A stretch of DNA of 64,000 nt from Celoporthe dispersa (GCA_016584495.1 WAID01000001.1:248001-312000), one strand, 5' to 3'; shown: positions 1 to 12,023, counted from the first letter of the stretch. Translations and numbers: made by a program. Notes: generated by a model from the letters alone, not told the origin.

Positions 1-9
1 TGGAAAACA

Positions 10-36
10 GAGAGAGAGAGAGCGAGAGAGAGAGAA
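10..36. repeat. GA-rich microsatellite
   Basis: A nearly pure AG dinucleotide run lies just upstream of the first gene. It is probably part of its 5' leader or promoter. Confidence 0.8.
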
Positions 37-64
37 GAGAAAGAAGAGGAAAACCCAGCACTCA

Positions 65-1141
65 ATGGCAATGCCGAATTGTTCAGACAGAGTCATCAAG
101 CCCTCCACGGAAGGTCAGGTTCTTCTTGCTCATGGCAACAGGACGGACAGCAAGAGGCCAGCCTCCCGTGCTCACAACCCAGGAGACACTATATTACCTC
201 CCAATGGCATAACACCCGATACAGCAACAGCCAGGCTGTCAAGCCCAGTGGATTCCAGGCTGATCTCTTACCTGTTTGAAGACCCAGATGCTCTGCCAGC
301 CGTGCCGGTCGCAGAGATGCCGAAACTCACCCAGGTAGTGCCCGTCACACACCAGATCTCCATCATCCTGGGCCCGTTTGTCATCATTTTCTGCGACCTC
401 ATCCTCCCTTGTCTCATATACTACATCTGGCTGGGCAAGCACCCAGCAGACCCCGGGTTCGACAAGGACATCCTCGGGTGGGCCGTAGCTCCCTTCGGTC
501 TGGGGGAGCTGTACATCCTCGTGGTGCGCGTGTGGCGCCTCATCAGGTACCGAGAAGAATGTGCACCCCTCCTGTCGAGGCACTGGTGGGAACTAGACGC
601 CACCTCGTGGGTCTACGCGGCAGTCCTCATATCAGGTCTTATCCCCTTTGTCATCGGATCCTCCACTGGGACGCCCCGCCTGTACCTGTACGCCCCGGGG
701 ATATACATGACATTCCTCCTCTCCTGGGCCCTCCTGAGTCTCATCCCGTTCAGGACGCCATTCAGGATCGATTCGGAGACAAAGGGCACCAGGATGCGCC
801 CTCTTGTCTACTACGCGGCCGAGGACTTCTTCGCAGTCGACGGATGGCAGTGCCGAGACTTTCGAAGGCGTTACAGGGAGAGATATGATACATCCGTCAT
901 GTTCCAGAAGATGATCTTGGAGTTGACGGTGTGGTGGTGCGCCGGTTTTATGGCGTACCTGGGATGTCTCTCGGTTGTGATCTGGAAAACCCCCTGCCAT
1001 GTCGCATTTGGGCTCTCGCTAGGACTGCTCTTTTCGTTTGTCGTCCTGTGGGCCCTCTGCACATATATATATGTCCAGCTGGCACTCAAGCGAGAGAGGA
1101 AGTGGTGGATGAGGAAAAAGTCGCAAGAAGAAAAGGTCTGA
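65..1141 (+). CDS. Six-TM integral membrane protein, uncharacterised
   Basis: A single uninterrupted reading frame of 358 residues. The first 90 residues are polar and probably disordered. About six hydrophobic segments follow, near residues 97-122, 138-157, 181-198, 207-228, 285-307 and 312-338, and the C-terminus is strongly basic (KRERKWW...KKSQEEK), which suggests a cytoplasmic tail. There is no signal peptide and I recognise no catalytic motif. It resembles the lineage-specific polytopic proteins common in filamentous fungi. The start lies 65 bases from the window edge, so an upstream exon cannot be excluded, although a second Met two codons later and a clean 5' leader argue for this start. 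Function unknown. Confidence 0.7.
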   Translation: MAMPNCSDRVIKPSTEGQVLLAHGNRTDSKRPASRAHNPGDTILPPNGITPDTATARLSSPVDSRLISYLFEDPDALPAVPVAEMPKLTQVVPVTHQISIILGPFVIIFCDLILPCLIYYIWLGKHPADPGFDKDILGWAVAPFGLGELYILVVRVWRLIRYREECAPLLSRHWWELDATSWVYAAVLISGLIPFVIGSSTGTPRLYLYAPGIYMTFLLSWALLSLIPFRTPFRIDSETKGTRMRPLVYYAAEDFFAVDGWQCRDFRRRYRERYDTSVMFQKMILELTVWWCAGFMAYLGCLSVVIWKTPCHVAFGLSLGLLFSFVVLWALCTYIYVQLALKRERKWWMRKKSQEEKV

Positions 1142-1337
1142 AGGGCATTCATTATGGCTTGTTATTGGCTCACTGGCCCTGGCAGGCTTTGATGGCCTCA
1201 GCAACCCAGAGTAGGTCGTCAATTGTATTTATATCCGCCGTGGACAGAGAACCTTCTGGTGGGAATATAGAAGAGAGAGAAGAAAAAGAAAGGGAAAAAA
1301 AGGTATCATACATGCAGCGCCAGTAATCCCCTCGTGA

Positions 1338-2377
1338 CTAGTCCTCAGCATCGGGCGCCTCATCGTTGGTATCAGGCATCCAACCAGCCGGGCGCTCGCT
1401 ACCACGGACCTTGAGGCCATAGCCCAGCCTCTCGACCTTGAATATGGACTGCCTCAGGGTTTCGAGCTTCTGCTGGTAGGACCTGTTGTACTGCTGGGGC
1501 AACATCTCGAAAAAGCTGCCCAGGTTCTGCATGTCCTCGACGATGGTCCGCTCCCGCGCGCCCTCGGCCGTAGCAGCAGCACCGCCAGCCACAGTGCCGT
1601 TGAGGGCGGCAACGACGGTAGCGTATCTCATCATCTCCCCAGAGAGGTCAAAGATGCCCATGAGGTAGTCCTGCTCGGTAACGTGGACGGGCGGCAGCGC
1701 CGGCGGGGCAGGTGGCGGGGGTCACTACCCTCATCGACGTCCATCTGGTCGGCGTAGCTGGACAGGGCGTGGACCCTGGCGACGGCATCCTCGTAGCCCA
1801 TGAGGTCCTGGGTGCGCAGGTAGTGGGCGAAGGTGAGGGCCTCGATGAGCTCCTCGACGCAGCTCATCTGCCGCGAGTAGCGGTAGCGGTTGATGCCCTG
1901 GACCTCGGGCGCAATGGAGGAGAGCAGCCTGGAGATGTCGGTGAGGCGCGACTGGATGTCCTTCTCGATGTAGTCTGGGAGGTCAGGCTGGATCCTGCGC
2001 ACCCGCTGCAGCGAGAAGATCCTGCAGGGAGGGGGGGGCCGCCAAGTGTCAGTGTCAGCGATCAAGATCTGAAGTTTTTTTCATGGACTGGCAACCATCA
2101 GACACGGTTGGCAGTATGGGACCCACATCTTCTTGCTCAGGGCAGTGATGTCCCTGGAAGCCTTGATGATCCTCTCCCTGCGGTCATGGTGGTCGTCGAG
2201 CTCGTCACGGAAGTGCTCAAACATGGGCGTGAACTCGTTCCGCACCTTGGGCGGCTCGCTGGTCTTTGCCTTGCCCCTAAAGTCCCTCTTCTGGCCAGGC
2301 ATCTTTGGCTTTTGGTGTGTAGCGTTGTTGTTGCTGCTGTCAAGGACGTCTTTTGTGCTTGAGGTTGCCGTCTCCAT
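1338..2377 (-). CDS. Translin-associated protein X (TRAX), one frameshift
   Basis: Exon 1 is 2377-2127 and exon 2 is 2021-1338; the intron 2126-2022 starts GTGGGT and ends CCTGCAG. TRAX pairs with translin in the C3PO endoribonuclease complex that acts on RNA. Family features are the helical core with KKMIFSLQR after the splice, the segment VEELIEALTFAHYL, then VTEQDYLMGIFDLSGEMMRYA and a C-terminal segment ending VKVRGSERP-like (here LKVRGSERPAGW). The two conserved halves lie in different frames. One extra C in the C5 run (plus-strand G5 at 1717-1721) restores a 311-residue protein through a Pro-rich linker. An intron there is unlikely because it would remove VTEQDYL. Translin itself is not in the window. 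Confidence 0.85.
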
Positions 2378-2897
2378 CTTCCTCTTCCTCTTCTTCCTCC
2401 TCGTGCTGTGTGGGTCGGGTCGAGATCAGTTTGACAGTTAGTGACTGGGTCCATTATCACACTGTGCAGAGAGCCAAGGGTCCACCCGAAGCAGACCTTG
2501 CTGCACTAACAGCCGCCAACCCTCCCCCCTGTCCTCTGCCACTGATGGCCCTGCCAGACCCCCCAGACCCCCTGGACTCTCCCCCAAGCCCACCCCCTGG
2601 AACGTGCCGGGCCGCTGAGAGCTAGCGCCTACGCACGCCTCAGCGTCTCCCAAGAGATGCCCTATGCTGTGCTGTCATCATCCATAACTCCATCCATCAA
2701 TCATCAATCACCACCACCAGCAAGTATCCTCATCCTCTTGACCCGCCAAACAGCCCTCTTCACTGACCTTGCCTCAATCAGACGACAGGCTCACTCGTAC
2801 TATCGTCTCTAAGACTGAGGTCAGGCGCAGAATATGGCTGTGAGGAGGGTTCCGCTCTGAGACCAGACGACCACCGAGAACCCCCCCCCCCGACATC
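2378..2897. promoter_or_regulatory. Divergent promoter region between TRAX and GPI14
   Basis: About 520 bases separate the two divergent starts. The stretch is C/CT-rich with TCC repeats around 2375-2405 and a C10 run just before the GPI14 start. I see no definite factor site. Confidence 0.5.
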
Positions 2898-4334
2898 ATG
2901 ACAGCTCCCAGACCAGCAGAGGAGGCAGACACGGGCGCCCTCTCGTCTCTCTTCTCGAGCAGCATACCCCTCTACACCCTCGCTGCCGGCCTGCGGATCG
3001 TCATGCTCCTCTACGGCCTTTGGCAGGACGTAAACTCGCCCCTCAAGTACACAGACATCGACTATCTCGTCTTCACCGACGCCGCCAGGTTCGTGGCCCA
3101 GGAGCACCCTCAGGGCCCCTACGCCCGCGAGACGTACCGCTACACGCCTCTGCTGTCATGGATGCTGCTTCCCACGACGTGGCCCGCGGCTTCCCACTCG
3201 CTGGCCGTGGCCTTCTTCTCCTCCGGCAAGGTCCTGTTCGCGGTGGCTGACCTGGTCGCGGGCTGGCTGGTCGTCGAGGTCCTGACCATGCAGGGCCCGA
3301 GGAGGCTGGACGCGGCCAGGGCCAGGCGGTATGCCGCCATCTGGCTGCTCAACCCCATGGTCGCCACCATCAGCACCCGCGGCAGCTCCGAGGGCCTGCT
3401 GGCCGTCATGGTCATGGCTCTCCTGTGGGCCGTCCTGTCGCGGAGGGTCTCCCTCGCCGCCCTGCTGCTGGGCTTGGGCGTCCACTTCAAGATCTACCCC
3501 TTCATCTACGCGCCCGCCATTGTCTGGTGGATGGACGACGAGAGGATGATGCCGGGGAGTCAAAAGTCTTCTTCTTCTTCTTCTTCCTCCTCCTCTTCTT
3601 CTCCCTCGCCTCTGGATGCCGCCGTGGCATTCCTGACGGCGTCGAGGCTCAAGCTTGCCCTCCTCAGCCTGGCCACCTTCTCTGGCCTGAACCTCGCCAT
3701 GTACGCCATGTACGGCCATCCGTTCTTGCTCCATACCTATCTCCACCACGTCACCCGCATCGACCACCGCCACAACTTCAGCCCGTACAACATACTACTC
3801 TATCTCTCCTCTGCCGACCCTGGCGCCTCGGGCTTTGGGATCGAGTCCTTCGCCTTCCTGCCTCAGCTTCTCCTCTCCTGCGTCCTGGTTCCGCTCGCCA
3901 TGGCTAAGAAGGATCTTCCCTCCACCATGCTGGCACAGACATGGATCTTTGTGACCTTCAACAAGGTCTGCACCAGCCAGGTATGCCTCCATAAAAGAAT
4001 AACCCACCGAGATTTTGTTTCTTCTTTTTCTTCATCTCTCCTTCTCTCTCTCTCTTAATACTTACTGATGGATATTGTAATGGGCTAGTACTTCCTCTGG
4101 TATCTGATCTTGCTCCCCCTCTACCTTCCCCGGTCGTCTCTCCTCGCGAGGCCGCGACTGGGCCTCACGGCCCTCGCGCTCTGGGTGTTGACCCAGGCCG
4201 CCTGGCTGCAGCAGGGCTACCAGCTCGAGTTCTTGGGCCAGAGCACCTTTGTGCCGGGGCTCTGGATCTCGGCCTTGGCCTTCTTCCTCGCCAATTGTTG
4301 GATACTGGGGATCATCGTGGGAGACGTGGCTTAG
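2898..4334 (+). CDS. GPI14: GPI mannosyltransferase I catalytic subunit (PIG-M/GPI14)
   Basis: Exon 1 is 2898-3980 and exon 2 is 4089-4334; the intron 3981-4088 runs GTATGC...GCTAG. The product of 442 residues adds the first alpha-1,4-mannose from dolichol-phosphate-mannose to the GPI precursor on the lumenal face of the ER. The diagnostic lumenal DxD motif is in YTDIDY (Asp53 and Asp55), followed by PYARETYRYTPLLSWML, which is typical of PIG-M. Multiple hydrophobic helices follow, with HFKIYPFIYAPAIVWWMD and HRHNFSPYN motifs. A Ser-run insertion encoded by a TCT repeat (about 3565-3605) sits in a loop and is likely neutral. The frame is intact. Its partner subunit PBN1/PIG-X is not in the window. 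Confidence 0.93.
3565..3605 (+). repeat. In-frame TCT/TCC trinucleotide repeat in GPI14
   Basis: This triplet run encodes about 12 consecutive serines in a loop of the mannosyltransferase. Length variation among strains is likely and would stay in frame. Confidence 0.8.
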
Positions 4335-5076
4335 AACGCAGTATATATCTTAATAGCCTAGAAAGAGACTAGCTCCGGATGGCGATAATCATCATCTCAC
4401 TTTGGTGGCACATTCCCATCTGACAAGCTCTCATCATCTGGTTTCTACACATGAGCAAACATACATATAGTACACTAGTCGCATCAAGGCTGAGTGGGAT
4501 AAACCTGTTCACTGATTTTTGGCCCGACTGAGGGAAACCTAGCAGGACTGCCAGTGTCTCGAAAAGAAAAAGAAAAAAAGATTGCTCAGCCACTGATTAA
4601 GATTCTCGTCTAGAAGCATCTGACGAGGCCCGTTATATATTATCAACAGCCCATACCAAACCCGACCTGATACCGCCCATATCCAGTAGTGGGTAACTCT
4701 TTCCCATTCCTCCCTTTCAGCTTCCGCTGACCAGAAATCCTTATCCGAAAACGCCTTTCTATGCCTCGAGACCAATGATGCTAGAGGGATATCTGTATTA
4801 AGGGCAACCCAAAACGCCGTGCTCTGCCTCCATATGCCGCCGCCTGCCGATGACATAAGAAAAAAAAGAAAGAGGGGATGGAAAAAGCAAAGAGATTGCT
4901 GCATCTGTTCCGAATTACTCAACCCTTGTCTCCATACACACACGCACGAGATCAAAACAAAGATAGCAGAGACAAAAGAAAAGGAGGGAAGGTGAAGGAA
5001 GGCAAGCGGGACCGATGTACAGCCCTGACTTTTTCGCTCGAGACGAGCATAGCCCAACCTGCCTGCCAGTCATGCT
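4335..5076. other. Convergent intergenic region, no gene seen
   Basis: The GPI14 and F-box 3' ends face each other across about 740 bases. There are A/T-rich tracts such as the A7 run at 4860-4867 that fit 3' UTRs and polyadenylation regions. I found no coding frame with family similarity. Confidence 0.5.
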
Positions 5077-7120
5077 TCAGGGCACGGCAATACCGCCCGC
5101 GAGATAGGCGTAGTTGGATAATTTCAACGAGAGCACCCTGCTCTTGGGAAATTCGGGCGAGATGACCATCCTGCCGTCCTTGTTGATGCCCACCTCGCCA
5201 AAGGACTCTGCGAGGTCCTCAAAGCGGGCATCAGGGCGGGCTCGGTTCAGCTCTCGGATGATGGCGTCGCTCCAGACACCAGAACACCAGCCATCGCGAA
5301 GGATGAAATAGGGGTTCAGCGGTGGCACGGGGGAGTCTATGTAGGTTTTCCAATGTCAGTTATTGTAGGACCCACCAGGGGGCCCGGCCAGCCGGCCGCA
5401 TGCAAGAGGTCGATGTGTGTATGTGTATGTGTGAGACACCGTACGTACCTAGGTCCACATATCGTATTCTCAGATATTCTACCGCCTTCAGCCTTGCCAG
5501 GGCCTTGATGCCCGCCAGGACAAGAGCCTCAAATGCATTGATGAAGTTCATGTCGGTGATGCCCGAGCCCGACTCGTTCCAGTGGACAACGTGGCGACAG
5601 CAGTTCTTGACGGTCAGGTCGATCGACTTCAGGCGAGAGCTTCGGGGCTCCGCCAGCCTGGACAGGAGGTCGAAGAAGGTCCGACAGACGCGTCCTGTGT
5701 AGGCGAAGTGCTCCATGCTGGTCGAGGCCTCGGCCAGCTTGGTGCAGAAGTGCAGGGCGCTCGAGACCTTGAGGAAGTAGGGCGGGAAGGACACCTCCCT
5801 CCGGTATTCGACACCCTCCAGGTTGAGGCTCAGGCTCGTCAGGCTGGACGGGAGCCGGGGCAGGATGGCCGCCATGCTCAGGTAGCTCTTCGACTTGGCC
5901 TTGCTGTAGTTGCCGTGCCACTCCTGGAGGTTCGGCAGGGCATTGACGATGGCGAAGAAGTCGTCGTCGCTCCTGATCAGGTTCCACTGTCCCTTGCACA
6001 CCAGCGTCCTCACGGGCGGGATCCTGGGCAGCGGCTTCTCGTGCTGCGGCTGGTCGCGCCCACCGTCGGCGATAAAGTGGCGGACCTTGGGCGCCTTCTT
6101 CCGCTCTCCGCCCTCGAGGGTCAGGACGCAGACCTCGGGAAACGTGGCGCTCACAAAGTAGAAGGCCTCCTCGAGAGAGCAGTTGTCATTCGGTATCACG
6201 TAGGACGCGTTTGTCAGGCCGTCCAGGGTGACGGGCGGCAGGGTGGGGACCGAAGACAACGCGAGCGAGGGCTGTTTGGGCTGGAAGACGGCAAACCACA
6301 GCTCGATATGCCTCACATAGGGCCGCAGGTGTGGGTGGACCGCAAAGTACTGGACGGCCTCGTTCAGGGACCGCACGGTGGCCTTGATCTTGATGTGCCG
6401 GTACAGCCTCTCCTGGACCAGGACGGTCCAGAGGCTGCTCACCAGCGCCAGGGAGGAGAGCTCTTTCCGGCGCGAGTGCCTCAGGGCGGTGCCCCAGCTC
6501 CGGGTGACGCTCGGCATACCCAGAGAGCTCTTGGAGGTGGCCGACACCCTGTAGCCGAACAGATGGTCCAGTATGCACTCGTGGATCTCGGCGGGCAGGT
6601 CGTTGAGGTTCATAGCGAGCGACGGCTCGGGCAGGTCGGCGGCGCTGCTGCTGCTGCTTTCGCCAGGAGCGGCGGATAGCTCGAGGGAGGAGGACGACGA
6701 GGACGAGGACGAGGAGGGGGGAGGGGCGCCGTCGTGGTCGTGGTCGTGGTCATGGTCGTAGCCGTGGAGGTGGCCAGCCTCCGGCCCGGTCGGACAGCTC
6801 AGGCAGCGTATGTCCGTCTGGCCGTGCTCGGGCTCCGGGAAGGGAGTACTGCTCGGCCTGGTGGGCGGGGAGAAGTCTTGTATCCTGGCGCCCTGGGCCA
6901 GGGGCGGGCTGGAGGCGCCGGGGGAGACGGGATTGGAGGCGATAGCCATGATGGAGGCGAGTTCGACGGCGGCCTTACCCACATCCTCGCGGGCCTGGGG
7001 GCGGTCGATGCTGGGACGCCTGGTGTCGATGGACAAGGGCCCGGCGTGGACGTCGTCGGCGAAGACTGTGGAGTTTCGGATCGACATGGTCGCAGACGGG
7101 GTCAACAGGTTGTGTGTCAC
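5077..7120 (-). CDS. F-box domain protein
   Basis: Exon 1 is 7120-5449 and exon 2 is 5336-5077; the intron is 5448-5337 (GTACGT...CATAG). The product is 643 residues. The first 165 residues are disordered, with a His-Asp repeat (YDHDHDHDHD, near 121-130) and Ser runs. An F-box-like segment begins near residue 171 (LNDLPAEIHECILDHL) and continues through the second helix (LSSLALVSSLWTVLVQERLYRHI). The rest resembles the variable substrate-binding part of fungal F-box proteins, with leucine-spaced segments such as LPSSLTSLSLNLEG. By family, F-box proteins bind SKP1 and present substrates to SCF ubiquitin ligases; the substrate here is unknown. An alternative start is the Met at residue 12. The frame is intact. 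Confidence 0.8.
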
Positions 7121-7251
7121 TTCGAATCGGGAGGCTCGAGCATGTTTCGCATGGCAGATCTGGGGCAGGCGTCGGGATCCGACGCCGTGGAGGGGCGCGG
7201 GAGAGGCGGTGGGCGGCTCTGGGCTGCGGTGAGTAGGAAGAAGCCTTCCTC

Positions 7252-7267
7252 GGGGGGGGGGGGGGGG
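7252..7267. repeat. Poly-G run of 16 bases
   Basis: A 16-base G homopolymer in the 5' leader of the F-box gene. Its length is likely unreliable given the indels elsewhere in the window. Confidence 0.85.
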
Positions 7268-7520
7268 AGAAGGCGAGTCAGGTCGAGAGTCGAGGTTGAC
7301 GGCGGGATAAATGAACGGAAGGCGAGGTTTCTTTCTGACCCTTCTGATGACCCAGCACCGAAGGGTAGGTAGAGAAAGAGAGCGAGGTGGTCACAGCAGG
7401 CGGTGGTAGAGGGGAAGAGGACGACGAGGGATGAGGACCAGGAAGAAGAGGAAGAACAGAGAGGGCGACGGTTCTCTGGTGGTGTAGGTGGTGGTAGTGA
7501 GTGGCTCTATGACTCCACCT

Positions 7521-7541
7521 GTGTGTGTGTGTGTGTGTGTG
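7521..7541. repeat. (GT)n microsatellite
   Basis: About ten GT dinucleotide repeats in the intergenic region upstream of the F-box gene. Confidence 0.85.
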
Positions 7542-9947
7542 GTCCCGCCGCGGTTGTGAGATGGCAAGACCCCCCTCGAGTCTAGACCCAGGAGCCAAGC
7601 AAACAAACAACCAGCACCCTTATACCGACAATAAAAGATAGGATAGAAGCAATAAGAAGATAAAAAAAGAAGAAAAAAGGGTCTCGTGCCAGTCCCCGGT
7701 ATCAGTGCCTGTAGTGAGGTGGTAGCAGGATTTCAGGTGCAGGCAGGCAGGCCCTGGTTAGTCAGCCTGGGCAGATGAGCAGGCGCAGCCCCGAAATAGG
7801 ATAGGTGAGTGATAAAGAAGGGAGGTCGCGTGAGAGGTGGTGCGAGGCAGAGGCAGACGGGCGTGCGTGCAGACACAGGGTGTGTGTGTGTTTGTGTCTG
7901 TGGTGGGCTAGGATGGTCTCTTGTCGTCTGTTGTTGTTGTTGTTGTCCTCCTGATTTTCATCTGGCCTGTCTCTCTCTCTTTCTCTCTTTCTCTCCACAG
8001 GGGCAGGAAAATTGGTCGTGCCGGGGTCTGGGCCAGGTGAATGAGTGCAGTAGATCTCCGCGGAGGATCTACAGCGGTGCTGAAAGACGATCAAAAACAA
8101 GGGGGAGGGGACATGAATGAGAAGACAAGGGGGAGGGTGGAGGAAAAGAAGGAAAAGAATAGAACAGAGATCGAGAAGAGAGAGATTCACCAGCAGCAGC
8201 AACAGGCACAGGGCGGCTGGTGGGAAATTGGATTGTGTTTTATTACGACAACACTGGAAGGAAGGAAAAAAAAGAGGAAATCAAAAGAGGCTGTGCACAG
8301 GATGGTTGTCGGACAGGGAGGGACAGTGCAGCCCGCCGGTAGTACCTGCTGTGGCTATAGCACGCACCCCCCCTGTTTATCCCCCTCCCAAGCCTAAACC
8401 AAGCCTGCTGCACCTGCGCAGCGCACACAGACACACTCTCTTGGTTCTTGGAAAGCCCACCCAAAGAGCATCACTATCATGCCAGAGGGAGGGGCTACAC
8501 TGAGAGGGTGGGACATCCCTGTTGTTCATGCACGGCTCAGGTACCTGGGACACGAGGCTTCTAAACTGGGGGTGTGCGAAATAACCATAAAGGACTAGCA
8601 ATGAGCCTCATCATTCATCATTCTCCCCTTTCCAGCATCCTGGCGGTAATCTGCATGTTGTCTGTCTCTCTGTCGGGGAGGAGAAAGTACCTGGGAAGAA
8701 AACATGAAACTGTTTCATGCACATCCACGCCCGCTTTATTTTTAGCTTGTGTGCAACCGCTGGAATGGACAGCATCTACTTACACTGCCAGGATCAACAA
8801 AATAAACGTCATCTCCTATCCACCAATGAGTGCACAATATATTCTGGCCTGCTCAGAAATTCCCATCTGCCCTCCCACACTACACATAATATCAACTTTC
8901 TCTGTTAGGTAGTCAGATCACAGATATTATCTAGTCACACGCGCTTGTGTTCATTGCAGCGACAACGCGTTCTGATCCCTGCCAGTTCCCATGGAAATCA
9001 CCCCTTCGAGAGCACCGCCGTCCCACACAGAACAGCAGCAAGCTGTGTAGGTGAGATACAAGAGGATAAGCAGTTTTTGTTTTTGTTTTTTTTTTTTGGA
9101 AGAAAAAAAAAGAAGAAGAAGCCTAGAAGACATTGGTGCCTTTTCTACCTCACTTCGCGCGCGGCAGCCCTTGTCAGACTCCAGGAAGCTGGCTCAGTGC
9201 CACGCGTTTGACTTGGCAGCACCTCGTCACAAAGCGTCGTCAACCTCGCACTCGCTACTCGTCAAGACTGTCATACATCCTCTGGAGAAGGAGAAGGAGA
9301 AGGTGAAAGAGGGGAGAAAGGGAAGTAAAGAAAAGAAAAGGACATACTCGAGCCCCGCCTTGAGCTCGTTCCCCCCGCCATGCCAATATGCCAAGTCCCT
9401 CTCGAGACACACATATCATGCCTCGATGCTCTTCTGCCGTTTTCGACTTACCACACTGTGACTTGTGGGGAGTAATGACATTGTTGGTTTCTGGATCTTT
9501 CCACATATCAGTTTGTTTTTTTCCCTCTCCCCTATTGTTGGCGCCTGTTCCCATTGTCTCTATTGAGAACGCCCCCGCAGCCTCCTCCTCCCCCTCCACC
9601 CTTATTGTGCAAAACCACTTGGGACCAACCTGCAGCACAAGCCATCTTTGTCTCTACCCTTCTCTCTCCCAGTTTTTTTTTCTTGTTTTCTTTTTGTCTT
9701 CTCACCCCCATTCCTCTTCCATTCTACCAATCTCCTCTCTTTCTGTCGAGTTATTACCAGCTGGCTAAAGAGCATCCCCAAGACGGTTTTCAATATTCTC
9801 TTTGCCCTGGTGGCTCATTTTCTGCGAGTTCTTCTTCTGATTTTGTTTTCGTTTTCTTTTTTTGTTAACCCTCTTCAGATCTCACGGTTTCGCCTTCCCA
9901 GCAAAAAAAAAAAAAAATCCTACTTCGACCTCTACTCACCCCCCAAA

Positions 9948-11381
9948 ATGGAGCTGGCCTCATTCTTCATTCTTCTTCTTACCCTCCTAAGTACCCTCGT
10001 GGCAGCAACCCCTACTTTAGGTGCTGGACCTGGACTCAACCAGACCTTGCGGGTGCCCATCGCCAACCCAGCTGCCAAGGACATCATCGAAAGCTCCTAC
10101 ATCATTGTCTACAACGAGACCTGTTCCGACGAGCTCATCGCCGCCCACCAGGCCCACTGGGCGGCCACCATGGCGAGGCGCAACATTGGCAAGCGCAGCA
10201 ATATCGGTGACCGCTCCCTCAGCACAAAGGCCAGGACGTTCAGCATCGGTACTGTCAGGGCGATGGCGCTCGACGCAGACGACCAGTCCGCCATCGAGAT
10301 CAACCAGGCCGACGAGGTTGCCTTCATCGAGGCCGACACGCAGATGCACATCAACACTCTGGTCACGCAGGATGACGCCACCACAGGACTTGCTCGTCTA
10401 TCGGCCACGCAGCCGGGTGGTTCAAACTACTCGTACGACGACAGCGCTGGAGGAGGAATCACGGTCTTTGTGGTCGATACAGGAATCATGACAAACCACA
10501 CCCAGTTCCAGGGCAGGGCTACACTTGGGTTCAATGCTGCGGATGACATTGATACCGATGAGAATGGTCACGGTAGCCATGTGCGTTCTTTTGTTTTCTT
10601 CCCTCTTTCTTCTCACTTCAGAGAGTAATTAGGCGGTTGACTGACTCTTGACACCAAAAATGACAGGTTGCAGGCACCATCGGTGGCTATACATTCGGCG
10701 TGGCCAAGAACGTCTCACTCGTCGGCGTCAAGGTCCTTGGTGCGGACGGTGGGGGTCGGTCTCTGCTATCCTCAGCGGTCTAGAGTACGTCTGCCATACA
10801 ATTAGAGCCAGAAACCTCTCTGGCAAGGCCGTGGTGAACATGTCATGTAGGTCCAGAGGATGAGAGTAGTTGGTCCCCCCGGTCTCTGGGTTGTAGCTGA
10901 CAGACTCTTCGCAGTGGGCGGGTCCAAGTCCCAGGTCATCAACCAAGCCGTCGCTGCCGTCCGGGCCGCGGGGGTCGTGCCAGTCGTGGCCGCCGGGAAT
11001 GAGCACCAAGATGCTTCCAACGACAGCCCCGCCTCGTCCCCAGATGCCATCACCGTCGGCGCCATCGACCAGACGACCGACCAGATGGCCTGGTTCAGCA
11101 ACTTCGGGCAGGTCGTGGACGTCTTCGCCCCGGGCGTCAACGTCGTGAGCGTCGGCATACAGAACACCACAGCCACCAAGAGCGAGGACGGCACGAGCAT
11201 GGCGGCTCCACACGTGGCAGGGCTGGCCGCCTACCTTATGGCCCTGCACAATATCACCGACGTCGGTGTTTTGGAGGCCACGATACGAGGCCTGGCCAGG
11301 GCCACAAACTCATCCGTGATGGGAAACGCGATGCTCACCACCAACCTGATTGCGAACAACGGAGTTCAGAGATGGATGTAG
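9948..11381 (+). CDS. Secreted subtilisin-like serine protease (S8, proteinase K type), one frameshift
   Basis: Exons are 9948-10580, 10667-10846 and 10915-11381, with GT-AG introns (GTGCGT...ACAG and GTAGGT...CGCAG). The 426-residue preproenzyme has a signal peptide (about 1-20), an I9 propeptide (YIIVYNETCS region, 51-130) and an S8 domain. The catalytic triad is Asp177 (VFVVDTGI), His208 (NGHGSHVAGT, split by intron 1) and Ser in GTSMAAPHVAG; the oxyanion Asn is in VVAAGNE. Ser replaces the usual Thr in HG(T)H. Exon 2 changes frame at the G5 run 10751-10755. One more G gives the family-like GADGGGSVSAILSGLEYV and a whole protein, so a sequencing deletion is likely. Fungal homologues digest extracellular protein. 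Confidence 0.88.
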
Positions 11382-12023
11382 ATAGATCATTCGGCCTAGA
11401 CCACACACCCCTTTGTGATGTCCTTGCTTGTTCATACACAGAGGTACACAGCATTTTATTCATCAAGAGTCTCTTGTTCTTCACTCTGATCAGATAGACA
11501 GAATTACGGTAGTGTCACACAGCATTGTTACCGGTCTTCGGGAGGGCGACGAAAGGACATGTGCGCTATGCATCATTTCGACACTCAGTCTAGACTCAAA
11601 AAGCGCCGAGATAGACCAGAATACAGCAGTCTTATTGCCCTTCTTCATTCAACCTGTAGACATATATTACATAAGCACCTATAGTCTGAGCGAGGATGAA
11701 TGGCACAAGACTGATCCGACCAGTTCTGTCTCATCAGAATTCTGCGTCATTTGCATACATTTTATCAAAAGTGTCAAGTCTTCTGGTCATTATATATTAC
11801 GCTGTCCATATTTCGTATCTTGATATCACCTCATCTCAATGAAAACAGCACCAATATGCATCACTAGCATGGTTGAGCCATCGGTGTTGTGATGCAGAGT
11901 GGCTTTCCAAGCTCTGTGCTGAACCTGAAACTCCCAACTGAGCTTCAACGATAACATGAAAAGTTCGCAGGCGGTAACGGCTCAGCCTATACCGACGGGT
12001 GCCCTTCTCTCTCTCTCTCTCTC
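11382..12023. other. Convergent intergenic region, no gene seen
   Basis: About 640 bases between the 3' ends of the subtilisin and kinase genes. The stretch is AT-richer than the exons. I saw no coding or RNA gene in it. Confidence 0.5.

Larger units (their letters stand above)
7121..9947. other. Long intergenic region with microsatellites
   Basis: About 2.8 kb lies between the F-box start (minus) and the subtilisin start (plus). It holds a G16 run (7252-7267), GT repeats (7521-7541, about 7880-7892), a TTG repeat (about 7929-7949), CT-rich tracts, and T- and A-runs near 9080-9120. The last 350 bases before the subtilisin ATG are strongly pyrimidine-rich with an A15 run at 9903-9917. Open frames here are low-complexity and unlike any family I know. 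It probably contains both promoters and long 5' leaders. Confidence 0.5.

Noticed and set aside
1655..1725. Explaining the TRAX frame change by an intron
   Set aside because: A GTAG...CGAG or GCAG intron here would be under 60 bases, lacks a branch site and would delete conserved VTEQDYL residues. One extra C keeps them.
5582..6679. Plus-strand open frame of 365 codons
   Set aside because: It lies entirely opposite the F-box gene, has no family features and reflects GC-rich codon bias of the true strand.
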